This document shows positions 14,408 through 22,131 of a stretch of 27,009 nt of DNA, piece by piece; positions within the stretch are counted from its first letter, which is position 1; each line of letters opens with the position of its first letter. Source of the stretch: JANQPA01 sp964628385 (GTDB lineage: Bacteria; Bacteroidota; Bacteroidia; Chitinophagales; Saprospiraceae); contig CAZVOD010000066.1 of assembly GCA_964628385.1 (NCBI GenBank), positions 1 to 27,009 of the forward strand. Direction: 5' to 3'. The notes beneath the pieces were generated by a model, which saw nothing but the letters and a program-made list of their open reading frames with translations, was not told the origin of the DNA and ran no database searches. The position numbers and the translations under genes are program-made.

Positions 14408-15913
14408 ATGAGAACGAGTACAGTCTCAGTTGCCATTTTTTGTGCTCTATTCATGTTTGTATTTTCAAACGTGGTGGTGGGCCAGAGTAAAATGGAATTT
14501 AAGTATGGTCCCAACAAAGAGTATCGGGGCTACCTATCAGCAAGGCTCTTGATGATAGGTAAAGACAGGATAACAGGTGAGCGTGTTAAGCGAACGCTGA
14601 AATCAGATGACTATGAGATCAATACTTCGAAATATGATGATATTATGATTGTTCTTAGGATATCGGGTTTCAAGTTAGAAAACAAAGAACACCATGAAAA
14701 CTCCTGGTTAGAACTTCCACTGAAGAGTTACATCGCCACTTACGCCGAGGGCATGGAGCTACTTTCCAGTACACAGGTTTTGGTAATGGGTACCTCTAAT
14801 ATCAGAGGAGCCAGAAGGGTAGGAGACATACGCTTTAAAATAGCTGATGATCTTACTGAAGATATGAAAGGGCGTTTATCTTTTGATTTTGATTTCATTT
14901 CTGCCAGATTTAAAGAGCGCAAAAATCATTTCAGACCTTCATTACCGTATCTGATCACTTCAGATTTTCCTGAGCAGTACAATGCATACACAGAGGAAAA
15001 TACCGAAGCAGCGACACCAGAAATAGTGGAAGAGCCAGTAGATGAAGTAATCGAAAGTGAGCAAGCTTTAAATACAGACTCTGTACCTACAAAAGAAATT
15101 GACGAATATGAGGCAGCAAGTGAAGAAGACTACGCGTACGATGAAGTCGATGAGAGTGAATCATACGGCTATACCACGCCTTCTTTCCTGGCCACTTCGC
15201 CGACTGACGAAGAGGAACGCTTGTTTGAGAAGATAGATGCAGCCAGTAAATCCAGAAGAATCAATAATTACTGTGAACGCTATCGCGAAAAATACCCCAG
15301 TGGTTATTATACAGAGGAAGTACTGATTAAGCAAATTGAGAATGCAGTTACTTCTCAATCCAAGGGTGAACTACTTGAAGAATACGTTGAGTTATTTCCA
15401 GAGGGGAAGTACACCGAAAAGGTTAATCAGTTGATTATGGATGAGTTTGATGATCTGTACTATGGAGAAGAGGGTACGGCACTGGAAGTAGGTAACTTTC
15501 CATATAACGCAATACAGGCTGAAGTCGCCATTGACGAAGGTACTTTGTTTGTGGATCATATCAGGGGAGGTGTACCTCCATATCGCCTGGAGTTCTACGA
15601 TATCTATGAATCCAATATGAAAAATTACGCTATTGATATTGGGAAAAATAGAGCGTTTCGGGTCAATTTAAAAGCACTACCACTGGAGAATAATAACTAC
15701 GTTATTGGTATTGTAGATGCTTCCGGCCTGACTCCATTTTACTCTACACCCATGAAAATTAGCGGTGACTCCGGCGGGTGGTTGAAGTTTTCATTCATTT
15801 CAATCATATTGGGTGCTTTGATCCTGGCCGTTTTATTGTTGTTTTTTTTAACAAATAGAATTTCTTTTTTCAGAGCCAGAAAAGGTTTGAGGGCGGATGC
15901 CAGAAGGTATTAA
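14408..15913 (+). CDS. Membrane-anchored periplasmic protein of unknown family (paralogue A)
   Basis: A 501-residue protein. It has a signal peptide at 1-25 (ends FSNVVVGQ), an N-terminal strand-rich domain at about 27-190, and an acidic Glu/Asp/Tyr-rich linker at about 191-264. A helical part at about 266-355 has two TPR-like units (ERYREKYPSGYYTEEV and EYVELFPEGKYTEKV). An Ig-like domain follows at about 370-455 (GGVPPYRLEF, NLKALPLENNNYVIGIVD), then one membrane helix at 459-482 and a short basic tail. This predicts a type I protein with the bulk in the periplasm. The N-terminal and Ig-like domains recur in the next gene, so the two are paralogues. No known family is recognised. A stem-loop at 16045-16079 separates it from the next gene. 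Confidence 0.85.
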   Translation: MRTSTVSVAIFCALFMFVFSNVVVGQSKMEFKYGPNKEYRGYLSARLLMIGKDRITGERVKRTLKSDDYEINTSKYDDIMIVLRISGFKLENKEHHENSWLELPLKSYIATYAEGMELLSSTQVLVMGTSNIRGARRVGDIRFKIADDLTEDMKGRLSFDFDFISARFKERKNHFRPSLPYLITSDFPEQYNAYTEENTEAATPEIVEEPVDEVIESEQALNTDSVPTKEIDEYEAASEEDYAYDEVDESESYGYTTPSFLATSPTDEEERLFEKIDAASKSRRINNYCERYREKYPSGYYTEEVLIKQIENAVTSQSKGELLEEYVELFPEGKYTEKVNQLIMDEFDDLYYGEEGTALEVGNFPYNAIQAEVAIDEGTLFVDHIRGGVPPYRLEFYDIYESNMKNYAIDIGKNRAFRVNLKALPLENNNYVIGIVDASGLTPFYSTPMKISGDSGGWLKFSFISIILGALILAVLLLFFLTNRISFFRARKGLRADARRY

Positions 15914-16044
15914 AAGCTTGCTTTTAGAAAAGTATGCTGGACAGCTCGTGATATTTTGACATTAGTTGGGAAAGTAAGTCTCTACTGTTTTCCACCTTCA
16001 GAATAGCAGAATTTCAGGTTAAATTACTTCTTTATTAGATATAA

Positions 16045-16079
16045 GCCTCCTGCAAAGCGAAACATGCTTTTCAGGAGGC
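16045..16079 (+). terminator. Stem-loop after paralogue A (probable terminator)
   Basis: gcctcctg (16045-16052) and caggaggc (16072-16079) pair perfectly. A second inner pair aaagc/gcttt (16054-16058, 16066-16070) continues the stem with single-base bulges. The T run downstream is poor (cgtattattt), so it may act as an attenuator or an RNA-stabilising structure. Confidence 0.5.
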
Positions 16080-16119
16080 CGTATTATTTATGTAGCCAGG
16101 GCAAATAAAAGGGAATCTA

Positions 16120-16127
16120 TATATTTG
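16120..16127 (+). promoter_or_regulatory. -7 element candidate for the 16270-21887 operon
   Basis: TATATTTG matches TAnnTTTG exactly and would give a leader of about 135 bases to the ATG at 16270. No TTG at optimal spacing is seen. Confidence 0.4.
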
Positions 16128-16269
16128 ATTTTTAGTTATTTGTGAAGCTTCAGGAATAATACAGGACCGCTATTCAGATAAAAATTGACACAACAGATGA
16201 CAGAGCAATCAAAGTCGGCATTACCTGCCAACTCGAACGCGATTAAAATTACAATTAGAACTACTTGTG

Positions 16270-17436
16270 ATGAAGCTACGACAAATGATCATAACCATTT
16301 TACTACTTAGCAGCAGTCTATTTTTATCAGGCCAGCAAACGCTATCTTTCACTTTTGGAGAAAGTAACCAATACCTGGGCAATGTGCGGGTCAGTTTGAT
16401 TTTAGTAGGAGAAAATATTTCCAAAAATGTGTCCCAGGTTTTGATGCTTAGTAGGAATAATGCCAGAATAAATTTAAATAAATATCGTAATACTCAATTA
16501 TACCTCAGAGTAGAAGACCTTGAGTTCTCTGACAACCAACAAAACTTTTCTTTTCACCTGGAAGCTCCCATTGGGCAAGCTATCCCTGAAGCCCCCCATG
16601 GATTAAGATTGCAGTCTTCGGTTGAAAAAATTATTGTGGGCAGTAATAAGCAAAGGGAGCTGCCATTGTCAGCCGATCTTATTTATACCCCTGACGATAA
16701 CCTGGAAGATTTACTGCAGGGAGAACTCCCCGTAGATTTCAATATTGTAGATAAAAAAGGCAATACTATTCCTATTAATACCAAATTGAAGTTTCAGTAC
16801 AGCATTATCCCCTTGGGGATGGAGTTAGAAACAGACAGCACAGCAGAGGAAACTTCAACGGCTCCTGTAGTAGCAGATAATAATTTTCCGACCATTGGAG
16901 AAGAGAAGCCCACTACTGATCAGGACTACGAACTACCGGATGGCGGAAATAAAAAAGAACCATTATTTTACAAGCCCGGGCTTAAAGAAGGGGAGCCCGG
17001 CTTAACGGATAAAGAATATTACACGACAGAATCAGGCAGTGATTATTTTAAATCACCTGTAGACGGAAGCTTGTACGCAGAGTTTAATTATTCTGAGGAG
17101 CAACTTGAAATTGATCGAATAGAAAATGGGAAGCCTGCTTATGCTTTGGCATTTTATCCTTCTGAGGAGTTTCATCAGCAGATTTTCACGCTGGAGTTGG
17201 GAAGTGGGCGAAGCTACAAAGTAGATTTGAGTAAATTACCTCTAAAAACGGGCACTTATTTTGTAGGGCTCGTTGATGAAAACGGTGATGAATTTCAACA
17301 TGGAACACCGATCAAACTGACAAGTGTAGCCAGAGCCGGAATACGAGCGTGGCCCTGGAAGTGGATTGGAGTAGGGATAGGGCTACTCGTCCTGATAGCT
17401 ACTCTGATAACCCTCTATATTCAAAAGTTTGCATGA
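16270..17436 (+). CDS. Membrane-anchored periplasmic protein of unknown family (paralogue B)
   Basis: A 388-residue protein. It has a signal peptide at about 1-21 (IITILLLSSSLFLSGQQ), an N-terminal strand-rich domain at about 22-180, a Glu/Asp/Thr-rich linker, an Ig-like domain at about 265-348, one membrane helix at about 366-385 and a very short tail (IQKFA). It aligns by eye with paralogue A in the start of the N-domain (SFTFGESNQYLGNVRVSLIL against EFKYGPNKEYRGYLSARLLM), in the G-L-x-L-x-S-S-x-x-x-I/V stretch, and in the Ig domain (VDLSKLPLKTGTYFVGLVD against VNLKALPLENNNYVIGIVD). It lacks the TPR-like part of A. ATG at 16270 is preferred to a GTG one codon earlier. The adhesin gene starts 28 bases downstream, indicating an operon. 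Confidence 0.85.
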   Translation: MKLRQMIITILLLSSSLFLSGQQTLSFTFGESNQYLGNVRVSLILVGENISKNVSQVLMLSRNNARINLNKYRNTQLYLRVEDLEFSDNQQNFSFHLEAPIGQAIPEAPHGLRLQSSVEKIIVGSNKQRELPLSADLIYTPDDNLEDLLQGELPVDFNIVDKKGNTIPINTKLKFQYSIIPLGMELETDSTAEETSTAPVVADNNFPTIGEEKPTTDQDYELPDGGNKKEPLFYKPGLKEGEPGLTDKEYYTTESGSDYFKSPVDGSLYAEFNYSEEQLEIDRIENGKPAYALAFYPSEEFHQQIFTLELGSGRSYKVDLSKLPLKTGTYFVGLVDENGDEFQHGTPIKLTSVARAGIRAWPWKWIGVGIGLLVLIATLITLYIQKFA

Positions 17437-17464
17437 AAATAAGTTATATCCCAATCCAATACTA

Positions 17465-20251
17465 ATGAGAAGAGTAAAACCAACGTTTAAGTTAACTTTT
17501 TGCCTCCTCTGGGGCATTTGGCTGTCTGTGGGCTTGTCAGCTCAAGACAGTCCTACGGTGAGCAGTTTCACTCCTGCAAGCCTGTGTCAGTCAGATACGT
17601 TGATTATTAATGGTAGTGACTTTGATCTGGTCAAAAGCATCCAAATCGGAGATGTTTTACTCACCCGGTCTACCTGGGCTACCAATATCAATTTTACTCA
17701 AATAGAAGTTTTTGACCTTACTAATCCCAACCTCCTCCCCGGAATATACGATCTCACATTGGTGGGGGATGGATTTAGAAATACCGTAGGACAAGTAGAG
17801 ATTATTCAGGCAGCCGTTATAAGAATTAGAACTCCCTTTGACCGGAGTTCTTTTTGTCGTGGGGAAGAAATAGAACTCACGGTCTTTGATCAGTTTTCTT
17901 TCTATAATTGGAGTGATGGAAGTACGGTGCCTAACACGTCTTTGGTATTGGATGAAACTACTACCATTTCACTAACTGTCACAGATAACAATGGCTGTCT
18001 GGCTACTACCCAAAGAACAATAACCGCTGTAGATCCTCCGAACGTCACCATACGAGCCTCCCGGGATACTGTTTGTCGTGGCGATCAGGTCGAACTGACT
18101 GCTGACAGTGTAGTAACGGCGACCTGGTCAACGGGGCAGAATCAGTTGACTATTACTCCCGTACCACTTGAGGATACTGTTTTTTTTGTGGCAGGGCGTA
18201 CTGCTGAGGGCTGTCAGGGTTCTGATTCCATCAGCATCAAAGTACAGGAATCCCCTACAGTAGAAATTAGCGGGGATTTATCAATTTGTCCCGGTAATTC
18301 AACAGAGCTTAGTGCTTCGGGAGCTCAAACCTATCAATGGAGTACCGGACTTAACGGAGATAGAATAACGGTAACCTCCGCTTTTGATACATTAATTAGT
18401 GTTATCGGTGTCGACAGCGCAGGCTGCTTTGCCTCCGGTGAAGTTCTGGTGGATGTGACACCAGTCCCTGAGTTTACTATTTCTGGCAATGCTACTGTTT
18501 GTCAGGGACAATCCGTGCTACTCACAGCAACGGCTAATCAAAACTGGTCTTATCAATGGGGTTCTAATGCCAATAATCAGACTGGTGCCCTGATCAATGT
18601 GGCACCTAATCAGAATACGACTTATAATTTGACTGTTACAGATGTTCGAACGGGGTGTTTTGCTTCGGGCGCTAAAACTGTACAAATAGGTGATACACTT
18701 GAAGTCGCTGTAAGTGGTGCAGGCGTAGTTTGTCAGGGTGAAACAAGCACTTTATCTGTCGCTCAAAACCCTAACTTTAGTTATAGGTGGAATAATGGGA
18801 GCACACAACCACAAATAAGTGTAGCCCCGGATTCTACTACATTATTTCGGGTAACGGTCACAGATAGCCGAAATAATTGTTCTGGTACCAGTACTGCGCA
18901 GGTTCGCGTTAATCCCCGCCCAGAAGCTAGAATCTCTGGTAGTTCCGAAATTTGCAGAGGAGAAACTGTAGTCCTGGGAGCTTCCGGCGGTAACGCTTAT
19001 CAATGGGATAATGGACGAACCACAGCGGTAATAAGAGAAACACCACAGAATACAACAACCTATTCTGTAACTGTTTCCGTTGGGAGTGCCTGTACAGATG
19101 TAGCTACCAAAATGGTTACAGTAAAGCCTGTACCTCAGCTTGAGGTACAGGACAGGGTATTTGATATATGCGAGGGAGAACCCTTTACGCTAAGACTGAT
19201 CGAAGGTAATAATGCCAATGGTAAAATTCATAGCTGGACAGCCACAGGTGATGAATTTGTACAGGGGTTTTCTGATGGAGGTGGTGACCTTATTCAGGCC
19301 ACCTATTCCAATGATAGGAATGTTATTGGTAATGTTTTTTATGCCATAGAAGTAGAACAAAATGGCTGCAATTCAAGAGTAGATACTTTAGCTTTTCGCA
19401 TTAATCCCAAACCGGAAGTAAGTTTTGATGCAGATTTATTTCTCTGTAGTGGGGAAGCTACCAGTGCTTTTTTAAATTCTGATATTTCTTCCACTACTTT
19501 TTCCTGGACGACCTCCGGCGTTGCCGGATCAGGGCTGGGTGGAGGCCCCAATGGTAGTATCATTGCGGATGTGCTTACCAATGAAGGAAATGATATTTTA
19601 TTGATTGATTATAACGTCACTAGCGTTACGGAGGCCGGATGCGTGGGAGATCCATTGGTATTGACTCACTGGGTTTATCCCGAACCGGAATTAAGGGCCA
19701 ATGAATCGTTGCAGGTCATCCAATCTGGTGGTATGGCTGACATCGGATTTACGACCAGCCAAGCAGTACCTGTTTTGGGGCGTTGGAAGCCCAAGAAAAT
19801 CAATGGGAATATTACCGGAGTAGAAGAGGGAGTAGGGGAAAGCCTTACTCAGGTTTTGGAGCTAAACGGCACCAAAGCCTGGGGAGAAGTCTCTTACGAG
19901 GTGGAATCGATATTGATAACGGAAAATGAAAAAGTTTGTACTGGTCTGACTGACGAGGTTGCCATAAGAGTAATCCCTCCTTCCGAGAATGGAGAAGTAT
20001 TTATTCCTAATTTATTTACGCCAAATGGTGATGGTGTGAATGATACTTGGGGTATAGAATTTGACCGGACTACTAATCCTGAGGAATTCACTGTTACGGT
20101 TTTTTCCAGAAATGGTACGGTTGTTTTTCCTGAGCAATCACTTTTTATAGCCTCACAATGGGACGCGGCCAATGTACCGGCGGGTGCTTATATTTATCTG
20201 CTTAAGGGGCCGGAGTCTACATTTTCAGGAGCTTTGACTATTCAAAAGTAA
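17465..20251 (+). CDS. Multi-Ig/TIG surface adhesin with T9SS type B (CHU_C-like) C-terminal domain
   Basis: A 928-residue secreted protein. The signal peptide is at 1-27 (ends SVGLSAQ). A TIG/IPT-like domain (SSFTPASLCQSDTLIINGSD) covers about 29-118. It is followed by about six Ig/PKD-like repeats of about 75 residues with the pattern C-x-G-(E/Q/D)-x2-x-L-(T/S)-A, YxWSTG-type, then TTY-x-V-T-V-T-D and a second Cys, and by two longer PKD-like domains. Residues 845-928 form a gliding-motility-type C-terminal domain, starting VFIPNLFTPNGDGVNDTWGI and ending with WDA, VPAGAYIYLLK and a final TIQK. Such domains direct export through the type IX system and pair with a PorP/SprF partner, which is the next gene (16 bases away). 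ATG at 17465 is chosen because it starts a clean signal peptide; an in-frame TTG at 17429 would overlap the upstream gene. Confidence 0.92.
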   Translation: MRRVKPTFKLTFCLLWGIWLSVGLSAQDSPTVSSFTPASLCQSDTLIINGSDFDLVKSIQIGDVLLTRSTWATNINFTQIEVFDLTNPNLLPGIYDLTLVGDGFRNTVGQVEIIQAAVIRIRTPFDRSSFCRGEEIELTVFDQFSFYNWSDGSTVPNTSLVLDETTTISLTVTDNNGCLATTQRTITAVDPPNVTIRASRDTVCRGDQVELTADSVVTATWSTGQNQLTITPVPLEDTVFFVAGRTAEGCQGSDSISIKVQESPTVEISGDLSICPGNSTELSASGAQTYQWSTGLNGDRITVTSAFDTLISVIGVDSAGCFASGEVLVDVTPVPEFTISGNATVCQGQSVLLTATANQNWSYQWGSNANNQTGALINVAPNQNTTYNLTVTDVRTGCFASGAKTVQIGDTLEVAVSGAGVVCQGETSTLSVAQNPNFSYRWNNGSTQPQISVAPDSTTLFRVTVTDSRNNCSGTSTAQVRVNPRPEARISGSSEICRGETVVLGASGGNAYQWDNGRTTAVIRETPQNTTTYSVTVSVGSACTDVATKMVTVKPVPQLEVQDRVFDICEGEPFTLRLIEGNNANGKIHSWTATGDEFVQGFSDGGGDLIQATYSNDRNVIGNVFYAIEVEQNGCNSRVDTLAFRINPKPEVSFDADLFLCSGEATSAFLNSDISSTTFSWTTSGVAGSGLGGGPNGSIIADVLTNEGNDILLIDYNVTSVTEAGCVGDPLVLTHWVYPEPELRANESLQVIQSGGMADIGFTTSQAVPVLGRWKPKKINGNITGVEEGVGESLTQVLELNGTKAWGEVSYEVESILITENEKVCTGLTDEVAIRVIPPSENGEVFIPNLFTPNGDGVNDTWGIEFDRTTNPEEFTVTVFSRNGTVVFPEQSLFIASQWDAANVPAGAYIYLLKGPESTFSGALTIQK

Positions 20252-20267
20252 TAAACACATACATCCC

Positions 20268-21887
20268 ATGAGAAAATATTTACTGCTCATTTTATTATTA
20301 GGTTGGCAAATCCATACCACTGAGGCTCAGCAGAGCCCGGGTTTCTTACAATATTTATACAACGAAAGTGCTTTCAATCCTGCTGTTGCGGGAGTTTATG
20401 GTACAGAAGTTTTTTTACTACATCGTCAGGAGTGGACGGGGCTTAGCGATGGCGGCACTTTTTCGAGCCAGGTAATAGGTGGAAGCTTGAGGCCATTTGG
20501 CGAATTTCAGAGAGTAGGCTTTGGAGCCATGTTATTACTGGATCAGGCTCATATTATACAGACGGGGCGATATTCTGCCACCTTTGCTTATCAGGTACTG
20601 GACGGGACGGTATCTCCCCATCGGCTGTCGATAGGTATTCTGGGAGGAGTGATTGATAAACGATTAGATTTCAATGCTGCGCAAGTCAATAATCCCTTTG
20701 ATGCTTTTCTTTTTGGAGAAAACTTTAGGGATCTCAATTTCAATTATGGAGCCGGGATTCACTACATTGGCCCAGTAGGGACAGGAACGCTCATAGTAAG
20801 TGCGGCTACCACTCAGGGCAATAATAATTTTGATATCAGAAATCCGGAAGGCGATATTCTATTTGGTTTAAGGAGAAATATTATAGGTACGGCCAGGTAT
20901 AACTTTCCGTTAAACGATCAGCTAGCTATTGAGCCTGCTGTAATGTACCGAACATTGCTGTTGAATAGTGATATCCAAGATGATATCGTTGCCGGGGTGC
21001 GTGTTAACTACGATGAGACACTTTGGGGGGGACTCACTTTTTCAACGGCCTCCTCGGCTGTCGGAATAACTCTTGGTGTATCCTTTGGCAAAGCACAGGC
21101 TGGTGCTGCTGCCGAACTCCCCCTGGGGGAACTATCCGATGTTGGTGGTATCAACTACGAAGCCGGTTTTTTGTACCGGCCGGGTATAAAGGAGAGGCCT
21201 GAAAAGGAAGAAATGGCCGATCAACCTGTTGACTCGGTGTCTATATCCGAAGGACCTGCCAGGGAAGAACCGGCTATTGCCGGGGAAGAAGTAAAACCGG
21301 AAGAGCCTACTGAAGAGGAGCCTGCGGTACAACCAGCAATACCCAAAGAACCCGTACTTCAGCCGGCGGTAAGCCTAAGTCAGTTGATCAGTAAGTTCAA
21401 TCAAAGTGATGCAGTAACCCTCAAGATAGATATAGGCCTGGAAGTGCTCTCCGGCCCAGATGGCAATCTCAATGTGGTCACTTACAAATACATTGACCTT
21501 TACAGTGGCTATAACGAGATAGAAGCCATAGAAAATCTGATAGAACACTTATTGAGTAATGTCCCAGACTGGCGTTCGGATGGCCTGCAAATCTCTAGTA
21601 TTTCTATAACCACCAATTCCAGGGAGAGTGAACAAGTACTGAGTCGACAATTATCGACTATCTACGAAGGAGACCTAGGAGATATTTCTGATATTCCTTA
21701 TCAGGTCAATGGGCAAAACATCAACGTAACGATCAGCCCGGATACTCAGATAACGCTTCAACAGTTGGAATATCTGAAGTTATATCGCTTGTATCAAGCT
21801 TTTGAACCCGTTTCTCAAAATATTAAATTGCGATTTAACAGCAGCAGAAATGCTTATTCTACCAGTATTGAGTTTATTTTGAAATAG
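20268..21887 (+). CDS. PorP/SprF family outer-membrane protein with an extra C-terminal domain
   Basis: A 539-residue protein. The N-terminus is a signal peptide followed by the family hallmark SPGFLQYLYNESAFNPAVAG, and the next 270 residues have the beta-barrel pattern of PorP/SprF (about 22-300), with SIGILGGVIDKRLDFN and NFNYGAGIHYIG. PorP/SprF proteins are the membrane partners of type B T9SS substrates such as SprB. Typical members are 300-340 residues. This one has in addition a Pro/Glu-rich linker (about 306-366) and a domain of about 170 residues (367-539) with mixed alpha/beta character that I do not recognise; the usual OmpA peptidoglycan motif is not apparent. It is the last gene of the operon beginning at 16270. 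Confidence 0.9.
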   Translation: MRKYLLLILLLGWQIHTTEAQQSPGFLQYLYNESAFNPAVAGVYGTEVFLLHRQEWTGLSDGGTFSSQVIGGSLRPFGEFQRVGFGAMLLLDQAHIIQTGRYSATFAYQVLDGTVSPHRLSIGILGGVIDKRLDFNAAQVNNPFDAFLFGENFRDLNFNYGAGIHYIGPVGTGTLIVSAATTQGNNNFDIRNPEGDILFGLRRNIIGTARYNFPLNDQLAIEPAVMYRTLLLNSDIQDDIVAGVRVNYDETLWGGLTFSTASSAVGITLGVSFGKAQAGAAAELPLGELSDVGGINYEAGFLYRPGIKERPEKEEMADQPVDSVSISEGPAREEPAIAGEEVKPEEPTEEEPAVQPAIPKEPVLQPAVSLSQLISKFNQSDAVTLKIDIGLEVLSGPDGNLNVVTYKYIDLYSGYNEIEAIENLIEHLLSNVPDWRSDGLQISSISITTNSRESEQVLSRQLSTIYEGDLGDISDIPYQVNGQNINVTISPDTQITLQQLEYLKLYRLYQAFEPVSQNIKLRFNSSRNAYSTSIEFILK

Positions 21888-21945
21888 CTCTGGTAATGTA
21901 CAAGATGTGGACTTCAGGTTGTGATGGGAAGAAGTTGCTAGCTTT

Positions 21946-22009
21946 AGACTTGTTTCGCGGGAGTAGAATAGTGCACTTTCAACTATTTGAGCACCTGCGA
22001 AACAAGTCT
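21946..22009. repeat. Repeat element with AGACTTGTTTCGC ends (short copy)
   Basis: Perfect 13-base inverted repeat, agacttgtttcgc (21946-21958) and gcgaaacaagtct (21997-22009), with a 38-base centre that has its own hairpin (aatagt at 21967-21972, actatt at 21982-21987). Its ends match those of the longer element at 9999-10189. It sits 59 bases past the PorP/SprF stop and could end that transcript. Confidence 0.6.
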
Positions 22010-22080
22010 TTGATAGGCGGTAACCTTGAGTAAGTTCGCCCTTTTCAACAAAAAACATTCATTTTTCTCTTACTACTTTC

Positions 22081-22088
22081 TACTTTTG
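22081..22088 (+). promoter_or_regulatory. -7 promoter element candidate for the subtilase gene
   Basis: TACTTTTG matches TAnnTTTG exactly, 43 bases ahead of the ATG. At the -33 position there is ttc instead of TTG. Plausible. Confidence 0.4.
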
Positions 22089-22103
22089 GGGAGATAGTAC
22101 ATA

Positions 22104-22125
22104 ATTCTTAATTCTTAAATTCTTA
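22104..22125. repeat. Short tandem repeat, three attctta units
   Basis: attctta occurs at 22104-22110, 22111-22117 and 22119-22125 in the leader of the subtilase gene, ending 6 bases before its ATG. It could affect translation if copy number varies, but is too short to be strong evidence. Confidence 0.4.
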
Positions 22126-22131
22126 CAATTC

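Larger units (their letters stand above)
15914..16269. other. Intergenic region between paralogues A and B
   Basis: It holds the hairpin at 16045-16079 (likely terminator or attenuator) and an exact TAnnTTTG match, TATATTTG, at 16120-16127. Together they suggest a new transcript for the three genes from 16270. A 37-codon ORF at 16197-16310 is judged spurious. Confidence 0.6.

Noticed and set aside
16197..16310. 37-codon ORF starting MTEQSKSALPAN before paralogue B
   Set aside because: It overlaps the start of the 16270 gene, has no ribosome binding site and looks like leader sequence; it could at most be a regulatory leader peptide.
17429..17464. Upstream TTG start for the adhesin, overlapping paralogue B
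   Set aside because: It would place 12 polar residues before a normal signal peptide that begins at ATG 17465.
17800..19700. Repeated DNA in the adhesin as a CRISPR-like array
   Set aside because: The periodicity is that of protein Ig-like repeats of about 75 codons with divergent DNA, in an open reading frame.
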